A stretch of DNA of 64,000 bases, from NCBI RefSeq assembly GCF_001941945.1, contig NZ_CP015583.1, positions 175,001-239,000 of the forward strand, given 5' to 3'. Both the position numbers and the translations under genes were made by a program. The notes under the pieces are model-generated. The model did not search any database and was not told the DNA's origin. It was given only the letters and a program-made list of their open reading frames with translations. Of the stretch, positions 20,517 through 31,139 are shown in pieces; the stretch's first letter is position 1, and each line of letters begins with the position of its first letter. Source of the stretch: Roseomonas gilardii. GTDB lineage: Bacteria; Pseudomonadota; Alphaproteobacteria; Acetobacterales; Acetobacteraceae.

Positions 20517-21568
20517 GGGCGGGCTCCCGCCGTCTGGCGGGGATAGGCCTTGGCCTCCGCGGTGCGCCGGTCATAGGACACGGCATAGGCGGCGGAACGC
20601 GCGGCGGGGAACGGGTCCTCGGAGGTGGAGATCCCGGCCGGCAGGATGGTCGGGTCGAAGTTGATGTCGCGGCAGGGGCCGTCCGCCTCCTCCTCGATCC
20701 GCTGCACCACCAGCATGCCGGCCGTGACGCTCCGGCGGTCCGCCGGCCAGGCCTTGCTGGGGTCGGCGATGGGGTCGCCCGGATCGGCGACGGTCACCAC
20801 CATGCTCCAGCGCACCGGACCCTGGGTCACGCGCTGGCGGATCTCCTGCTCCAGGAAATCCGGGCCGCGCCCGGCGAGCTCCCCGGGTTCCACCAGCACC
20901 GGCTGCGCCTCCGGCCGCAGCGACCAGCGCACCGCGCGCGCCGTGCCCGAAGCATCGGTGAAGGTGAAGGCATTCAGGCTGTTATAGGCTTCCTCGGCAT
21001 AGCTGGCGGTCCAGGGCGCGCTTTTCGCCCAGGCGCCGAAATTCGCCAGCTCCGGATGCGCGGCGACGAAGCCCGGCATGGCCTGCGGGTCCTGGCTCGC
21101 CTGTGCCTGCAGCAGGTCATAGAAGGCCTGCGGCGTCGCCACGGGAAAGAAGGGCGCGTCGATCAGGGCGCTGCGCCAGACCTGGCCATCCGGCGCCGTG
21201 ATCTGCAGCCCCAGGCCACGCACCCGCGCCGTCGCATCCGCCGCCTTCGGGTCCGGCGTGGCGAGGTTGAAGCGGCCGAGCACGGCGGAATTGCCCTGGG
21301 CGAAGACCGAGGCCTTCGACAGCGCCGCGCCGGACCCGTTCGATTCGAAGCGGCCGGTGAAGCAGATGCCCTTGGCATGGTTGCGCCGGTGCCCGAGGGC
21401 GGGCCCCCCGGGAGGTGCCAGGGCGTCCACCACCTTCGCGGGCGTCACGCGCCCGGGGGAGAGCCAGCCGGCGGTATAGGCGAAGGCGGCGGCGCTGCCG
21501 CCCACGACCGCCGCGATGGCGACCAGCGGTATCAGCGCGGCACGTGAGGGGGAAACGGGTTGCGGCAT
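20513..21568 (-). CDS. Catalase-family peroxidase (SrpA-like mini-catalase)
   Basis: 351 aa, much shorter than a true catalase and with an N-terminal membrane anchor (residues 10-32). Distal His in RRNHAKGICFTGRF near 62, FNLATPDP near 98, and a C-terminal AYAVSYDRR segment where the proximal Tyr ligand is expected. Members are heme peroxidases anchored at the periplasmic side. Operon with cytochrome b561 supports an electron-driven peroxide reductase. Confidence 0.9.
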   Translation of the reverse strand: MPQPVSPSRAALIPLVAIAAVVGGSAAAFAYTAGWLSPGRVTPAKVVDALAPPGGPALGHRRNHAKGICFTGRFESNGSGAALSKASVFAQGNSAVLGRFNLATPDPKAADATARVRGLGLQITAPDGQVWRSALIDAPFFPVATPQAFYDLLQAQASQDPQAMPGFVAAHPELANFGAWAKSAPWTASYAEEAYNSLNAFTFTDASGTARAVRWSLRPEAQPVLVEPGELAGRGPDFLEQEIRQRVTQGPVRWSMVVTVADPGDPIADPSKAWPADRRSVTAGMLVVQRIEEEADGPCRDINFDPTILPAGISTSEDPFPAARSAAYAVSYDRRTAEAKAYPRQTAGARP

Positions 21569-21873
21569 GCAGTTCCATCCTGCGGCCGGCGGGGCTCCGG
21601 GCTTCGTTCAGACCCGGTTGGGCCGGGCCGGGATGGCCCGCTGGAAACCCGCCGTGACATATCGGTGCCCACAGGTTTTCCCATCGGCCGCGGCTTGGAA
21701 ACGCAACATCTTGGTGAAGGGCTGGTCCGGCGCGCCGTCGTAATCCAGCGGGAAAGGGCCTATTCGCCGCACAGCGGGGCAGACCGTTGCCTTGCCCCGG
21801 CGGGCAGGGCGACACCGGAACCGCGGTGTCGCCCGGTCCTCCGGACGGCGTCGATCTCAGGAAGCCGCCCGCA
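21569..21873. other. Intergenic region, no gene recognised
   Basis: 305 bp between the mini-catalase start and the coiled-coil gene stop on the same strand. It must hold the catalase promoter. I see no convincing sigma-70 boxes, hairpin or coding signal; several open frames here are GC-driven. Confidence 0.5.
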
Positions 21874-22278
21874 TCAACCCTGGCGCGACGGCTTTTCCTC
21901 CAGCCGCCGCCGGGCGCGGCGCAGAAGCCAGCCGGACAGGCCCGGGGCGCGGGAGATGGCGTTGCGCAGCGCCTGGAGGTCGGCCTCGGCCCGGGAACGC
22001 GCCAGGGCGGCTTCCACGGCATGGCCGCGGGCGACCTGCCGGGCTTCCTCCAGCTCCGCCAGACGCCTGGACAGGGCGGCCCGGGCCGCCTCGGGTTCAC
22101 GCGCCAGTGCCAGCCGTTCCAGGGTGGCGCGGGCCTCCCGCAATTCCTGCCGCAGCCGCGCGATCTCCGTCTCGGCCTCGCCGCCGGTCCGTCCCTGCTC
22201 CAGGACCGGATTCTCCGCGGACTTCGCCCGGGGCTTCGTGGTCCGGCGGTTGGCGCCCTTCATCTGACGACGACCCAT
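21874..22278 (-). CDS. Hypothetical coiled-coil protein
   Basis: 134 aa. A basic N-terminus (MGRRQMKGANRRTTKPRAKS) leads into a long Ala/Glu/Arg/Leu heptad-like region (about residues 35-105), then a short GLSGWLLRRARRRLEEK tail. No family recognised. The ATG at 22278 is favoured by AGGAAGGGGG upstream. Confidence 0.6.
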   Translation of the reverse strand: MGRRQMKGANRRTTKPRAKSAENPVLEQGRTGGEAETEIARLRQELREARATLERLALAREPEAARAALSRRLAELEEARQVARGHAVEAALARSRAEADLQALRNAISRAPGLSGWLLRRARRRLEEKPSRQG

Positions 22279-22417
22279 GGTCACCCCCTTCCTGCTGACC
22301 CTCCCCGGCTACCATCCCCGGGCGGAGGCGGGTAGCGCCAAGGGCGGTTCAGGGGAGGGGGCGGCAAGCGGAAGCCGGTGCTCCCGCCCGGGCCGGGGGC
22401 TGCGGAGGCCTCCGCGC

Positions 22418-22747
22418 TCAGTCCTCCGGCACGTCCTTGAGCTCGAAGGCCACGGCCACCTGGGCCAGCGCGACGGTCGCGCGGCCACGTTCCGTCGGGG
22501 AGGTGAGGAGCGGGCCGGAAAGCCGCGGCGCATCCGACGCCGTGGCCATGTTCACGTCGAGCAGGACATGTCCCGTGCGCGACACATGGATGGCGTCGAT
22601 GTTGCGGATGATCATGGTGTGGCCCGTGGTCAGCAGCAGGCCGAAAAGCCAGTCATCCGCCATCATTCGCCCGGCGAACCAGGCGGGCATGACCTCGCCG
22701 AGACGCAGATCGTCGGCGCTGTCGATGGTTGTCCAAAAATCGTCCAT
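22418..22747 (-). CDS. Hypothetical protein
   Basis: 109 aa, starting MDDFWTTIDSADDLRLGE. The middle part (TTGHTMIIRNIDAIHVSRTGHVLLDV) looks like two beta strands, and the whole could be a small single-domain protein. It has no signal peptide or membrane helix. ATG at 22747 has AGGG six bases upstream; a longer TTG start at 22780 is possible. I do not recognise it. Confidence 0.6.
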   Translation of the reverse strand: MDDFWTTIDSADDLRLGEVMPAWFAGRMMADDWLFGLLLTTGHTMIIRNIDAIHVSRTGHVLLDVNMATASDAPRLSGPLLTSPTERGRATVALAQVAVAFELKDVPED

Positions 22748-22957
22748 GAACAACCCTAACGTGAAATCCTTATCGGACAATTCACAATATACTTCTTATC
22801 GTCAAACTTCCTCACCGCTAATAAATGAGACGGAGCATGGCGGTGCAGCATGGGTCGGCCGCAGAGGCTGGCCAGCGGAAAACGCCATGGCCGGGGCGTT
22901 TCCACCATGGCGGGCGCGGCGGCAATCCCAAACCGATCGGCGGAGCTTAGCGGAAGA

Positions 22958-24274
22958 ATGCCCTATCCCGAATCCAGACGGTTGCAGGCCAAGGCCCATG
23001 CGGCGATTCCCGGCGGGGCCCATACTTACGCCAAGGGCGACGATCAGTTTCCCGAACTGGCCCCCGGCTTCATCGAGCGTGGCGAGGGATGCCATGTCTG
23101 GGACGCGGACGGCAACGAGTACATCGAATACAGCCCCGGACTGCGCGCCGTCGGGCTGGGGCATGGGCATCCCGCCGTGCTGGCCGCGGTGCGGGAGGCG
23201 CTTTCCCTCGGCACCAATTTTTGCCGCCCGCACCGGCTGGAGGTGGAATGCGCCGAGGCTTTCCTGTCCATGGTGCCCGCCGCGGAGATGGTAAAGTTCA
23301 CCAAGGATGGCAGCACCGCCGTTTCCGCCGCGGTGAAGATCGCGCGCGCCGCCACGAAGCGCGACATGATCGCCTTCTGCGCCGACCATCCCTTCTTTTC
23401 CTATGACGACTGGTTCATCGGCACCACGGCGATGGATGCGGGCATTCCGCCGGTGAATGTCAGCCTGAGCCTGCGCTTTCCCTACGGGGATATCGACGCC
23501 CTGCGCGAACTCTTCGTGGCCCATCCCGGCCGGATCGCGGGCGTGCTGATGGAAAGCTGCAAATACGCCGACGCGCCGCCGGGCTACCTGCAGGCTGTCC
23601 AGGCGCTGTGCCAGGAAAACGGCACGCTTTTCATCCTGGACGAGATGATCAACGGCTTCCGCCTCGCGAACGGGGGCGGCCAGGAATATTACGGGCTGGA
23701 GCCGGATCTCAGCACGTTTGGCAAGGCACTGGCCAATGGCTTCGCCATTTCCGCCCTGGCCGGAAAGCGCCGCTACATGGAATTGGGGGGGCTGCAGCAC
23801 GAGGGGGAGCGGGTCTTCCTGCTTTCCACCACCCATGGCGGGGAAACGCATTCCCTGGCCGCCGCCATCGCCACGATGCGCGTGTATCGCGAGGAACCCG
23901 TGGTGGAGACCATGCAGCGCCAGGGCGACCGCCTGGCAACCGCGCTGCGCGAGCGGACGGCGGCGCTGGGCCTAGCGGAGCATGTGCCGATCGAGGGGCG
24001 GGGCAGCAACCTCGTTTTCGGCACGCGGGACGCGGAGGGCAAGGCCTCCCAGCATTTCCGCGCCCTGCTGATGCAGGAGCTGATCCGGCGCGGCGTCATC
24101 GGCCCCTCGCTGGTGATCAGCTACGCCCATGACGACAACGCCATCGACCGCACGATCGAGGCTTTCGAGGGAGCCCTGCCGGTCTATGCGCGGGCCCTGC
24201 GGGACGGTGTCGGGAAGTACCTGGTCGGCCCGCCGACGAAGATCGTTTATCGCCGTTACAACAACCACGGCTGA
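22958..24274 (+). CDS. Class III PLP aminotransferase, glutamate-1-semialdehyde aminomutase-like
   Basis: 438 aa. Typical start around IPGGAHTY, DADGNEYIEYSPG near 50, cofactor-phosphate GSTAVSAAVKIARAAT near 112, FILDEMINGFRL with the PLP-ring Asp near 227, and the Schiff-base Lys in STFGKALANGF near 253. The sequence resembles the variants found in polysaccharide and nucleotide-sugar loci more than HemL itself, but no such genes are nearby. Start chosen by family length; the ribosome site is weak. Confidence 0.85.
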   Translation: MPYPESRRLQAKAHAAIPGGAHTYAKGDDQFPELAPGFIERGEGCHVWDADGNEYIEYSPGLRAVGLGHGHPAVLAAVREALSLGTNFCRPHRLEVECAEAFLSMVPAAEMVKFTKDGSTAVSAAVKIARAATKRDMIAFCADHPFFSYDDWFIGTTAMDAGIPPVNVSLSLRFPYGDIDALRELFVAHPGRIAGVLMESCKYADAPPGYLQAVQALCQENGTLFILDEMINGFRLANGGGQEYYGLEPDLSTFGKALANGFAISALAGKRRYMELGGLQHEGERVFLLSTTHGGETHSLAAAIATMRVYREEPVVETMQRQGDRLATALRERTAALGLAEHVPIEGRGSNLVFGTRDAEGKASQHFRALLMQELIRRGVIGPSLVISYAHDDNAIDRTIEAFEGALPVYARALRDGVGKYLVGPPTKIVYRRYNNHG

Positions 24275-24286
24275 GGCGCCGCCTTC

Positions 24287-24312
24287 GGGGACCGGGCTTC
24301 GCGCCCGGCCCC
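24287..24312. terminator. Bidirectional terminator hairpin
   Basis: GGGG-A-CCGGGC (24287-24297) pairs with GCCCGG-CCCC (24303-24312), with one bulged A. It lies between the convergent aminotransferase and H-NS genes. Confidence 0.6.
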
Positions 24313-24321
24313 GCGACGGGT

Positions 24322-24669
24322 TCAGATCCGGAAGCTTTCCCGGTTCTTGCCATCGGCCTCCGCCATCACGATCCAGGCGGGCGGACGGCCGCGGCCGGAC
24401 CATTCCTCCCCATTGGGGCCGCGATACTTGGCGGCCGCCGCGCCGGCGGTGGCGCGGCGGACCTTGCGGCTGCCGCGGGCCGGTGCCTCGGACTGGACGA
24501 GGCCTTCAAGCGACAGGCCCAGGGCCGCCGCCTTCTCCTCCATTTCCGCCAGAAGGTCGCGCTTCGCATCCGCCAGTTTCTCGCGACGCTTTTCCTCGGC
24601 GCTGCCGATCAGGGCGGTCAGTTCCGGGACCGAAAGATTGTCGAGATTGATCGGGGATTTGTTGGTCAT
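24322..24669 (-). CDS. H-NS/HvrA-family nucleoid-associated protein
   Basis: 115 aa. N-terminal coiled-coil oligomerisation region (residues 12-55) and the C-terminal DNA-binding signature YRGPNGEEWSGRGRPPAWI at about 83-101. These proteins bind curved, AT-rich DNA and silence transferred genes. Its own 5' region is the most AT-rich stretch nearby and holds many TTCCGGAA-like sites. Confidence 0.93.
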   Translation of the reverse strand: MTNKSPINLDNLSVPELTALIGSAEEKRREKLADAKRDLLAEMEEKAAALGLSLEGLVQSEAPARGSRKVRRATAGAAAAKYRGPNGEEWSGRGRPPAWIVMAEADGKNRESFRI

Positions 24670-24980
24670 TTGTCTTCTGATCAAAACGAGGGAAGGGGAA
24701 TAAATCGCCCCAATAGATGTGGAATTCCGCGCCGGCCGCAATAACCCTTTCCGGAAATTTCGGAAAGAAGTTTTCCGGGATGATTTTTCACTTTCGGAAG
24801 GTTTCCAGCAGTCCGGAAAGGCGGAACCGCCACCGGCCTGGAAAACCAGCGAAATCCACGCCGATCATGCGCAGCTTGGCCCGATATTTGCCGTTTTGCG
24901 TCTCCGGGCCCTGAGCGGGTCCCTATCCGAGGATGTATTTCCCGGAAATACCACTACACGGAATGGCCGGTTTTTCCGAT
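24670..24980 (-). promoter_or_regulatory. H-NS upstream region with clustered TTCCGGAA-like sites
   Basis: Lower GC than the flanks. TTTCCGGAAA at 24748-24757 (perfect palindrome), TTTCGGAAA at 24758-24766, TTTTCCGGGA at 24771-24780, CTTTCGGAAGG near 24791-24801, GTCCGGAAAG at 24811-24820, and the perfect inverted repeat TATTTCCCGGAAATA at 24936-24950. I read it as an extended control region for the H-NS gene. No coding signal is convincing here. Confidence 0.5.
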
Positions 24981-24982
24981 CG

Positions 24983-25304
24983 TCGCCTTCCGTGGCTGCC
25001 CCGGGGGCAAGGCGCTGCCTTGCCCCCGGCCTCCCACACCCCGGGCTTTCGTTGGTTCCGGTGGCAGCCGTCAGCCTGACATCCGGTCCCTGGGGGCAGG
25101 TGGATCGGCGGGGCTACCCGAACAGAAGAAAAAGCCTCGTCCACGCTGGTGGCACCGGCAGCTCGCCGGAGAGCGATGCTCTCCGGTGCGATCCGACGTC
25201 AGCCAGAGCCAACGAATGGGGTCCAGGGCGCGCAGCGTCCTGGTGGATAGGGGGTCCGGGGGAAAGGCGAAGCCTTCCCCCCGGGACGGCGCAACAACAG
25301 ACCC
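24983..25304 (+). repeat. Structured intergenic repeat, copy 3 (full length)
   Basis: Hairpin 1: CCGGAGAGC 25166-25174 with GCTCTCCGG 25178-25186. Hairpin 2: CCAGGGCG 25223-25230 with CGTCCTGG 25236-25243. Hairpin 3 around 25258-25282. An additional G/C-rich hairpin lies near 25000-25030. The copy ends three bases before the stop codon of the minus-strand gamma-glutamyltransferase. Confidence 0.85.
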
Positions 25305-25307
25305 CAA

Positions 25308-26915
25308 TCAGGCAGACATCGCCATGCCATCCCGCTGCGGATCGGCGCCACCACTGCACGCGCCATCGCGGATCAGCAGCCCGTGCGGCGCCCCGAAGGC
25401 GTAGCTCTGATAGGAACGTGCCACGGGATAACCCTCGGCTTCCAGCGCCGCCTGGATGCCGTGGGGAATGCGGTTGCTGACATCGATCGTATCGCTCAGC
25501 GCCACGATGCGCGGCGCCGCCACCGCCTCGGCCATGCCCATGCCGAAATCCACCACGTTCATGATCGCCTGGGCGATGGCGGGCACGATGAAGGTGCCTC
25601 CCGGCGCGGCGATCACCATCTCCGGCCGTCCGTCGCGGAAGAGCATGGTCGGCGCCATGGCGCTGGCCCGGCTCTTGCCCGGGGCGATGGAGGCGGCGCG
25701 GCCGGGGCGCGGGTCGAAGCCGCTCATGCAGCCGTTGTACATGAAGCCCAGCCCCTCGGTGATGACGCCGGAGGGATTGCCCAGCGTGTGCGTCAGGGCG
25801 ACGGCATTGCCCTCGCCGTCGATGACGCAGGCCACCGTGGTATCGGGCGGGTCGGCGGCCTTCTCCGCGCGCGGCACATGCGCACGGGCGCCGGAGCGGA
25901 TGCGGTCCGCCAGCATCGCAGCATGGTCGCGGGACAGCAGCATCTCCAGCGGCACATCGACGAAATCCGGGTCGCCCATATGGGCGTCCTTGTCGATGGT
26001 CATCCATTTCATCGCCTCGGCCAGCAGGCGCAGATGCTCCGGGCCGCCATGCTCCAGCGCGGCCAGATCGAAATGGTCCAGGATCTGCAGCAGCTCGATC
26101 AGCGAGGCCCCGCCGGAGGGCGGCGGGTTGGAGGCGACCCGCAGGCCACGGTAATCGCCCCAGATCACCGGCTTCTCCCGCACCCGATAGCTCGTGAAGT
26201 CCTGCATGCCGAGCAGGCCGCCACGCTCCTGCATGTCGGCCGCCATCGCATGGGCCATGTCGCCGCGGTAGAAGACCTCGGCACCGCCCTCGGCGATCCG
26301 TTCCAGGCTGCGCGCCATGTCGGGATTGTCGAGGATCTCGCCCGGCCGCCGCAGCCGCCCGTCGTCGCGGAAATAGACACGGCGCCCCGTTTCGGTGAGG
26401 CGGAGCTTGTCCTCCATGTTCACTTGGCCGTCGCTGCCATGGTCGATGGTCCAGTAGTAGTGGACATAGGGGCGGATCATCACGCCGCGCCTCGCCTGGG
26501 CGATGGCGGGCGCCATCACCGTCTTCAGCGGCATGGTGCCGAAGCGCGCCAGGGCGGTGGTGTAGCCGGCCACGTTGCCCGGCGTGCCGATGGCGCCGGG
26601 GCCGATATCGTTGATCTGGTCGGAAAGCAGGAAGACGAAGCCGTCGCGCGACTGGCCCACGAAGCGGTCCGCCCACATGCCCGACGTGGCGGCGAGCGGC
26701 GCGCGGGCGAAGAATTCCAGCACGCTGTGCTCGCCGCGCTTCGGCATGCAGACCTGCATGGCGCCGAAGCCGCCGATGCCGCACATCTGCGGGTCCACCA
26801 CGCCCTGGCTGAAGGCGCAGGCGATGGCGGCATCCACCGCGTTGCCGCCCTGGCGCAGGATCTCCACCCCCGCCTCCACCGCCTCGGGCTGCGGTGCCAC
26901 GACCATGCCGCGCAT
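25308..26915 (-). CDS. Gamma-glutamyltransferase family protein
   Basis: 535 aa N-terminal-nucleophile hydrolase that transfers or hydrolyses gamma-glutamyl groups. Large-subunit block VEILRQGGNAVDAAIAC near 17, mid-region PPPSGG near 265, and the autocleavage/nucleophile Thr in PDTTVACVIDGEGNAVALT near 355, followed by MAPTMLFRDGRP. No signal peptide is visible, so a cytoplasmic or leaderless form is implied. ATG at 26915 follows AGGAGG. It is last in the ABC transporter operon. Confidence 0.92.
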   Translation of the reverse strand: MRGMVVAPQPEAVEAGVEILRQGGNAVDAAIACAFSQGVVDPQMCGIGGFGAMQVCMPKRGEHSVLEFFARAPLAATSGMWADRFVGQSRDGFVFLLSDQINDIGPGAIGTPGNVAGYTTALARFGTMPLKTVMAPAIAQARRGVMIRPYVHYYWTIDHGSDGQVNMEDKLRLTETGRRVYFRDDGRLRRPGEILDNPDMARSLERIAEGGAEVFYRGDMAHAMAADMQERGGLLGMQDFTSYRVREKPVIWGDYRGLRVASNPPPSGGASLIELLQILDHFDLAALEHGGPEHLRLLAEAMKWMTIDKDAHMGDPDFVDVPLEMLLSRDHAAMLADRIRSGARAHVPRAEKAADPPDTTVACVIDGEGNAVALTHTLGNPSGVITEGLGFMYNGCMSGFDPRPGRAASIAPGKSRASAMAPTMLFRDGRPEMVIAAPGGTFIVPAIAQAIMNVVDFGMGMAEAVAAPRIVALSDTIDVSNRIPHGIQAALEAEGYPVARSYQSYAFGAPHGLLIRDGACSGGADPQRDGMAMSA

Positions 26916-26977
26916 GCGGTGTCCTCCTGTTCTCGGTTCCTCGGGGGGTGGAAGGCGGGGCCGCCCCCGCCTTCCGT

Positions 26978-27871
26978 TCAGATCCGGTAGCGCCGGGGGA
27001 TCAGCAGGCTGCCGAAGGTGGTGAGCAGCAGCGTCGTGGCCATCAGGATCAGCGCGAGCGCCGAGGCGAAGGGCCAGTTGTTGTTGGTGCTGAACTCCCA
27101 GTACAGGATCGGCGCCATCATCTGGAAGCGCGGGCCGCCCAGCAGGAAGGGCGTGGCATAGGCGTTCATCGCCAGGATGAAGCAGAGGATGCAGGCCGTC
27201 GCCGTGCCGGGCAGGGCCAGCGGCCAGACCACGCGCCAGAAGCGCCGGTCGGGCGCCGCGCCCAGGCTCTGCGCCGCCTCCTCGATGCGAGGGTCGATGG
27301 TTTCCACGGCACTCTGGATCGTCAGCACCACGAAGGGCAGGTTGATCGAGACGATGCCCAGGACCACGGCGGTGGAGGTGTACATCAGCTCCAGCCCCTC
27401 CCCCGTCAGGGCGCGCCAGGCGTTGTCGATGATCCCGCCATGGGCGAAGAGGATCATCCAGCCTACCATCCGCACCGTGCTGCCCACGAAGAGCGGCAGC
27501 ACCAGGGCCAGCATGAACAGCCCCTTCCACCGGCTCTGCGAGCGCGCCAGCCGGTAGGCGATGGGCATGCCGAAGATCAGGCAGAGCAGGGTGGAGGCGA
27601 CGGCGACCAGCAGCGTGGTGCGCAGCACGGCGAGATAGAAGGGGTCCGAAACGAAGCGGACGTAGTTCTCCGCCGTGACCATCTCGATCATCAGCTCGGT
27701 CGGGTCGTAGCGGTTGAGGCTGAAGCGCAACAGCAGGAGCAGCGGCAGCAGCAGCATCACCAGCACCAGCAGCGTGGCCGGCGCCAGGAAGAGGGAGGCC
27801 GGCGCGGCCTGCCCCCTTTCCCGGTGGGGTGCCGGGTGCGCCAGTGCCGCGGCGGTCGCGGTGTCGGCCAT
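26978..27871 (-). CDS. Spermidine/putrescine-type ABC permease (PotB-like)
   Basis: 297 aa with six membrane segments. The EAA-type coupling loop is EEAAQSLGAAPDRRFWRVVWPLALPG near 205. It starts seven nt after the binding-protein stop and is 62 nt before the glutamyltransferase gene. Pairs with the PotC-like permease at the other end of the operon. Confidence 0.9.
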   Translation of the reverse strand: MADTATAAALAHPAPHRERGQAAPASLFLAPATLLVLVMLLLPLLLLLRFSLNRYDPTELMIEMVTAENYVRFVSDPFYLAVLRTTLLVAVASTLLCLIFGMPIAYRLARSQSRWKGLFMLALVLPLFVGSTVRMVGWMILFAHGGIIDNAWRALTGEGLELMYTSTAVVLGIVSINLPFVVLTIQSAVETIDPRIEEAAQSLGAAPDRRFWRVVWPLALPGTATACILCFILAMNAYATPFLLGGPRFQMMAPILYWEFSTNNNWPFASALALILMATTLLLTTFGSLLIPRRYRI

Positions 27872-27878
27872 GTCCGCC

Positions 27879-28926
27879 TCAGCTCCCGGCGATGTTCTTC
27901 TTCCACCACTCCGAGGTCGCGCTCTGCAGCTTGCCCAGCACGCTGTAGTCGGGTGGCAGCATCTTCACGTCGGCGGGCAGGGCGAGCTGCTCGCCCACCT
28001 TGCCGGTCAGCGGGCAGTTGTCCACCGTCGGCAGGTAGCCCATCTTCGCCGCGAACTCCGCCTGGGCGGAGGGCTCCAGCATCGCGTTCAGGTACTTGTA
28101 GGCCGTCTCCTTGTTCGGCGCGTTCTTCGGGACCAGCATGCCGGCGACGTAGAGGATGTTGCCTTCCTTGGGGAAGGAGGCCTTCACCGGGATCCCCGCG
28201 TTCTGCCACATGATCACGCGCGCCAGCCAGATGATGCCGACATCGATCTCGCCCGACTTGATGCCGGCGCCGATGGAATCGGTTGAGGGATAAAGGCGCA
28301 GCCCGTTGGCGTTCAGCTTGCTCATCATGTCGCGGGCGGCGTCGGTATCGACCTTGTTCGGGTCGCCCGTGGCGGCCAGCGCCGCCGCCATCATCACGTA
28401 GAAATAGTTGCCGTTCCCCAGCCCGACGCGGCCCTTGTACTTCGGGTCCAGCAGGTCCTGGAAGCTGGTGGGCGGGTTGCTGACCTTCTCGGGGTTATAG
28501 ATCAGCACCTGCGGGCTGTAGATATGCGCCACGAAGGCGGGGTCGCGCAGGTTCGGCAACACATGGACGAGGTTGGGCACCTTCGTCTCGTCGATCGGCT
28601 CGACGAGGCCGGCGGCCGAGACCTCATAGCCACGGTTGGCCTGGGTGCAGGCCACGTCCACCGCGCCGCGCGGCAGGCGCCGCTGCGCGTAGAGCTTGGC
28701 GACGCGCGGGTCCTCGTCGCCGAGGTCCTGCACCACGGTGATGCCCTTGGGTGCCAGCAGGGGCTCCTCCACATTGGCGCGCAGCAGGTTGGCGTAGTCG
28801 CCGCCCCAGGTGCCGACCACCATCTGCTCCGCCGCGCGGGCGGAGCGGATGAAGGGCAGGCTCAGCGCGCCGGCGGCACCGGCTAGCACGAGGCGGCGGC
28901 CGGGAGAGAGAGCGGGATTCAGGATG

Positions 28927-28934
<8 letters not shown>
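27879..28934 (-). CDS. Polyamine-class ABC substrate-binding protein (PotD-like)
   Basis: 351 aa periplasmic protein. Tat-like signal (SPGRRLVLAGAAGALSLPF, cleavage near SARAA), then VVGTWGGDYANLL and a YKGRVGLGNGNYFYV segment. SBP class 8 (polyamines, opines, glycine-betaine-like amines). The ATG overlaps the ATPase stop by eight bases. The partner glutamyltransferase suggests a gamma-glutamyl amine or peptide as ligand, which is an inference. Confidence 0.9.
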
Positions 28935-30041
<1,107 letters not shown>

Positions 30042-30045
<4 letters not shown>

Positions 30046-30872
30046 GCGACCACCCGCGACAGGCGCACATGGCGGTCGAGCACGGCGAGCGCGACGCCCA
30101 CCAGCACCACCTGCGCCACCGCCACGGCGGCCACCAGCGGATCGAGCCGGTATTGCAGGTATTGCAGCACGGAGATGGGCAGGGTGGTCATGCCGGGCGC
30201 GATCAGGAACAGCGTCATCTCCAGGTTCTCGAAGGACACGATGAAGGCGAAGAGCGCGCCGGCCACGATGCCGCTGCGCATGGCGGGCAGGGTGACGCGC
30301 CAGACCACCAGGAAGGGCCGCGCGCCCAGGCTGGCCGCCGCCTCCTCCGCCGAGCGGTCGTGGTTGGCGAGCGAGGCGAGGCAGAGCCGCACCACCCAGG
30401 GCAGGGCGATCAGCACATGGGCGGCGATCATCAGCCAGACCGAGCCGCTGACCGCGAGCTGCGTCCGTTCCTCGAACAGGATGGCCAGCACATAGATGCC
30501 GAGGCCGATGGCGATGCCCGGCATGGTCAGCGGCGCGAGCAACAGGGTGGAAACCAGCGAGCGGCCACGGAAGCTGTAGCGCGACAGGCCGATTCCCGCC
30601 GGCACGCCGATCAGCAGGCTGACCGCCACGGCAGCCAGCGCCACCACCAGGCTGGTCTGCAACGGACCGCCGAATTCCGGGATGATCCGCGCGTACCAGT
30701 GCAGCGTGTAGCCGCGCGGCGGGAAGGTGATCAGCGTCTCGTCGAAGACGCTCAGGTACAGGGTGAGGACGAGCGGCACGAAGATCAGCGCGAGGCCGGC
30801 CGCCGTCAGCGCGGCCACCAGCCACCTTTGCAGGACCTGCCCCGCGCCCGATGCAGGAACAGCCTGGCTCAA
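30042..30872 (-). CDS. Spermidine/putrescine-type ABC permease (PotC-like)
   Basis: 276 aa with six membrane helices and the coupling loop AEEAAASLGARPFLVVWRVTLP near 185. First gene of the operon, giving the order C-A-D-B-glutamyltransferase. Its promoter must lie in the 267-bp space shared with the divergent M24 peptidase gene, where I see no clear operator. Confidence 0.9.
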
Positions 30873-31139
30873 GGATATCGTCCCTGCATCCGTGCAAGGC
30901 AGGTCATCGTCATCACGCGCCTCATTCCTGTGCTCCCGGAATCCCTATCCGCATCCGCCGGGAGGACGCAACGCCGGAGCCATTGTCGCAACCTCGGTGG
31001 AAAACCCCGCAAAAGCAATCGCCGTGCCATGCGGTGCAGCATATGTCCGGCCCGCTCCGCCGATGCGCGCGCGGCGCTGGCGTGCCCGGATGGTTTCTCC
31101 TAGCGTCCTGCGCGCAAGGTTGAGGATGAGGGGTCCGGG

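Noticed and set aside
21569-21873. ECF-type promoter before the mini-catalase
   Set aside because: A GGAAAAC-like block exists, but no partner box at a convincing distance; not reported as a feature.
24719-25480. 253-codon plus-strand frame
   Set aside because: Runs through the AT-rich H-NS upstream region, a repeat copy and the end of the glutamyltransferase gene; no coding character.
30873-31139. Operator in the divergent PotC/M24 promoter
   Set aside because: Searched for palindromes and direct repeats; found only short GC-rich matches expected by chance.
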